Assembly (NCBI GenBank): GCA_903903935.1
Contig: CAIVAX010000343.1
Coordinates: forward strand, 1 to 6,702
Length of the DNA: 6,702 nt
Direction: 5' to 3'
DNA from: an uncultured Hyphomicrobiales bacterium
GTDB taxonomy: Bacteria; Pseudomonadota; Alphaproteobacteria; Rhizobiales; Beijerinckiaceae
The translations under genes and the position numbers were made by a program. This document shows positions 5,951 through 6,702 of the stretch, piece by piece (position 1 is the stretch's first letter; each line of letters begins with the position of its first letter). Under the pieces are notes generated by a model. The model did no database searches, was not told the origin of the DNA, and saw nothing but the letters and a program-made list of their open reading frames with translations.

Positions 5951-6702
5951 ATGACCGGATCTCCGCAATCCGCACCCCAGCCGCAAGAAGCCGCTTTGGG
6001 CACCCACTTTGGCTTGCTCTCCCAGCAGAAAATCCAGATCATGCTGGATCGCGGCATGATCAAGCCTGCCCTGCCACTCAGCACTGGGCAATTGCAGCCT
6101 GCCAGCCTTGACCTGCGCCTAGGCGCAAAAGCCTATCGGGTGCGCGCCAGCTTTCTGCCGGGGCGTGGCCGCACGGTTGCCGAACAGCTCGAGCGCCTTT
6201 CCTCTGATGTCATTTCGCTGGAAGGCGAAGGCGCCGTGCTTGAACGCGGCTGTGTCTATGTCGTGCCCTTGCTGGAATCGCTGCATCTGCCGCAGACTAT
6301 TGCTGGCATAGCCAATCCCAAAAGCTCCACCGGCCGGCTGGATATTTTCACCCGCCTGATCACCGATTCCTCCGAGGTGTTTGATCAGGCCGCCGTCGGC
6401 TATCACGGCCCTTTATACGCGGAGGTCTCGCCGCGCAGCTTTAGTGTGCGTGTGCGCCAAGGCTCCAAGCTCAATCAAATTCGCTTTCGGCATCTCAAGC
6501 CCGACCAGCTGCATCAAAACATTTTCGCACTCAAAGATGCCGATATGGTGGCCCGCCATGCCCTCATGCCGCTGGTGGATGGTGATTTGAACTTGCGCGA
6601 AGGCCTTGTTCTGCGCATTGCACTGGCCCAATCAGCTCTGGGCCAAGTGATTGGCTATCGCGCGCAAAAGTACACAGATGTGATCGATGTTGATCGCATT
6701 GA
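5951..6702 (+). CDS. dcd: dCTP deaminase, long form, 3' end beyond the window
   Basis: This enzyme deaminates dCTP to dUTP, supplying dUMP for thymidylate synthesis; it is cytosolic. From ATG 5951 the frame is open for 250 codons to the window edge. Visible blocks are QPASLDLRLG (49-58), ANPKSSTGRLDIFTRLITD (121-139), which carries the Ser-Ser and Arg of the nucleotide site, YHGPLYAEVSPRSFSVRVRQ (151-170), with Glu158 at the place of the catalytic Glu, and GSKLNQIRF (171-179). E. coli Dcd is about 193 residues, whereas this chain continues well past the QIRF strand. That fits the long alphaproteobacterial dCTP deaminase, about 360 residues, in which a second dUTPase-like domain follows. An in-frame TGA at 5912-5914, with no other start codon before 5951, supports the start. 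The RBS is poor (AGGG at 5936-5939, 11 bases away). It diverges from metZ. Confidence 0.92.
   Translation, partial: MTGSPQSAPQPQEAALGTHFGLLSQQKIQIMLDRGMIKPALPLSTGQLQPASLDLRLGAKAYRVRASFLPGRGRTVAEQLERLSSDVISLEGEGAVLERGCVYVVPLLESLHLPQTIAGIANPKSSTGRLDIFTRLITDSSEVFDQAAVGYHGPLYAEVSPRSFSVRVRQGSKLNQIRFRHLKPDQLHQNIFALKDADMVARHALMPLVDGDLNLREGLVLRIALAQSALGQVIGYRAQKYTDVIDVDRI

Noticed and set aside
5852..6406. Minus-strand open frames opposite dcd (5852-6091 and 6119-6406)
   Set aside because: Both run antisense to the plus-strand dCTP deaminase frame, which carries all the family motifs.

Overview
This window looks like ordinary chromosomal housekeeping DNA from an alphaproteobacterium, most likely from the Hyphomicrobiales/Rhizobiales side. 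That placement is inferred from three points. The dCTP deaminase at the right edge is of the long type I associate with alphaproteobacteria. It sits next to metZ, with apaG nearby, a neighbourhood I recall from Rhizobiales genomes. Methionine synthesis uses MetZ with O-succinylhomoserine. Base composition is moderate, by eye a little above half G+C, and even across the genes. I see no insertion sequence, phage gene, CRISPR array, tRNA or rRNA, and no abrupt compositional change that would suggest recent transfer.

Layout, left to right. Positions 1-115 are short non-coding or edge sequence with a perfect 10-bp inverted repeat (61-93). A possible minus-strand gene start at position 70 would run off the left edge. 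Positions 116-3910 hold three closely spaced minus-strand genes, in transcription order apaG, an acetylornithine deacetylase-like M20 peptidase (argE), and malate synthase G (glcB). The gaps are 15 and 48 bases, so they could share a transcript. Positions 3911-4032 are a divergent intergenic region with two compact inverted repeats. A plus-strand GNAT acetyltransferase follows (4033-4524) and converges on metZ (4563-5756, minus strand). A short G+C hairpin covers the end of the GNAT gene. Positions 5757-5950 form a second divergent region carrying the metZ leader, a strong -35-like box, a hairpin and an imperfect direct repeat. The plus-strand dcd gene starts at 5951 and is cut by the window end.

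The genes cover central metabolism: glyoxylate plus acetyl-CoA to malate (GlcB), N-acetylornithine-type deacylation (ArgE-like), homocysteine synthesis by direct sulfhydrylation (MetZ), and dUMP/dUTP supply from dCTP (Dcd). ApaG has no settled biochemical role in bacteria. I found no convincing evidence of a new biological system. The observations worth a second look concern gene starts, small intergenic structures, the apaG-argE-glcB gene order and the true substrate of the ArgE-like enzyme.
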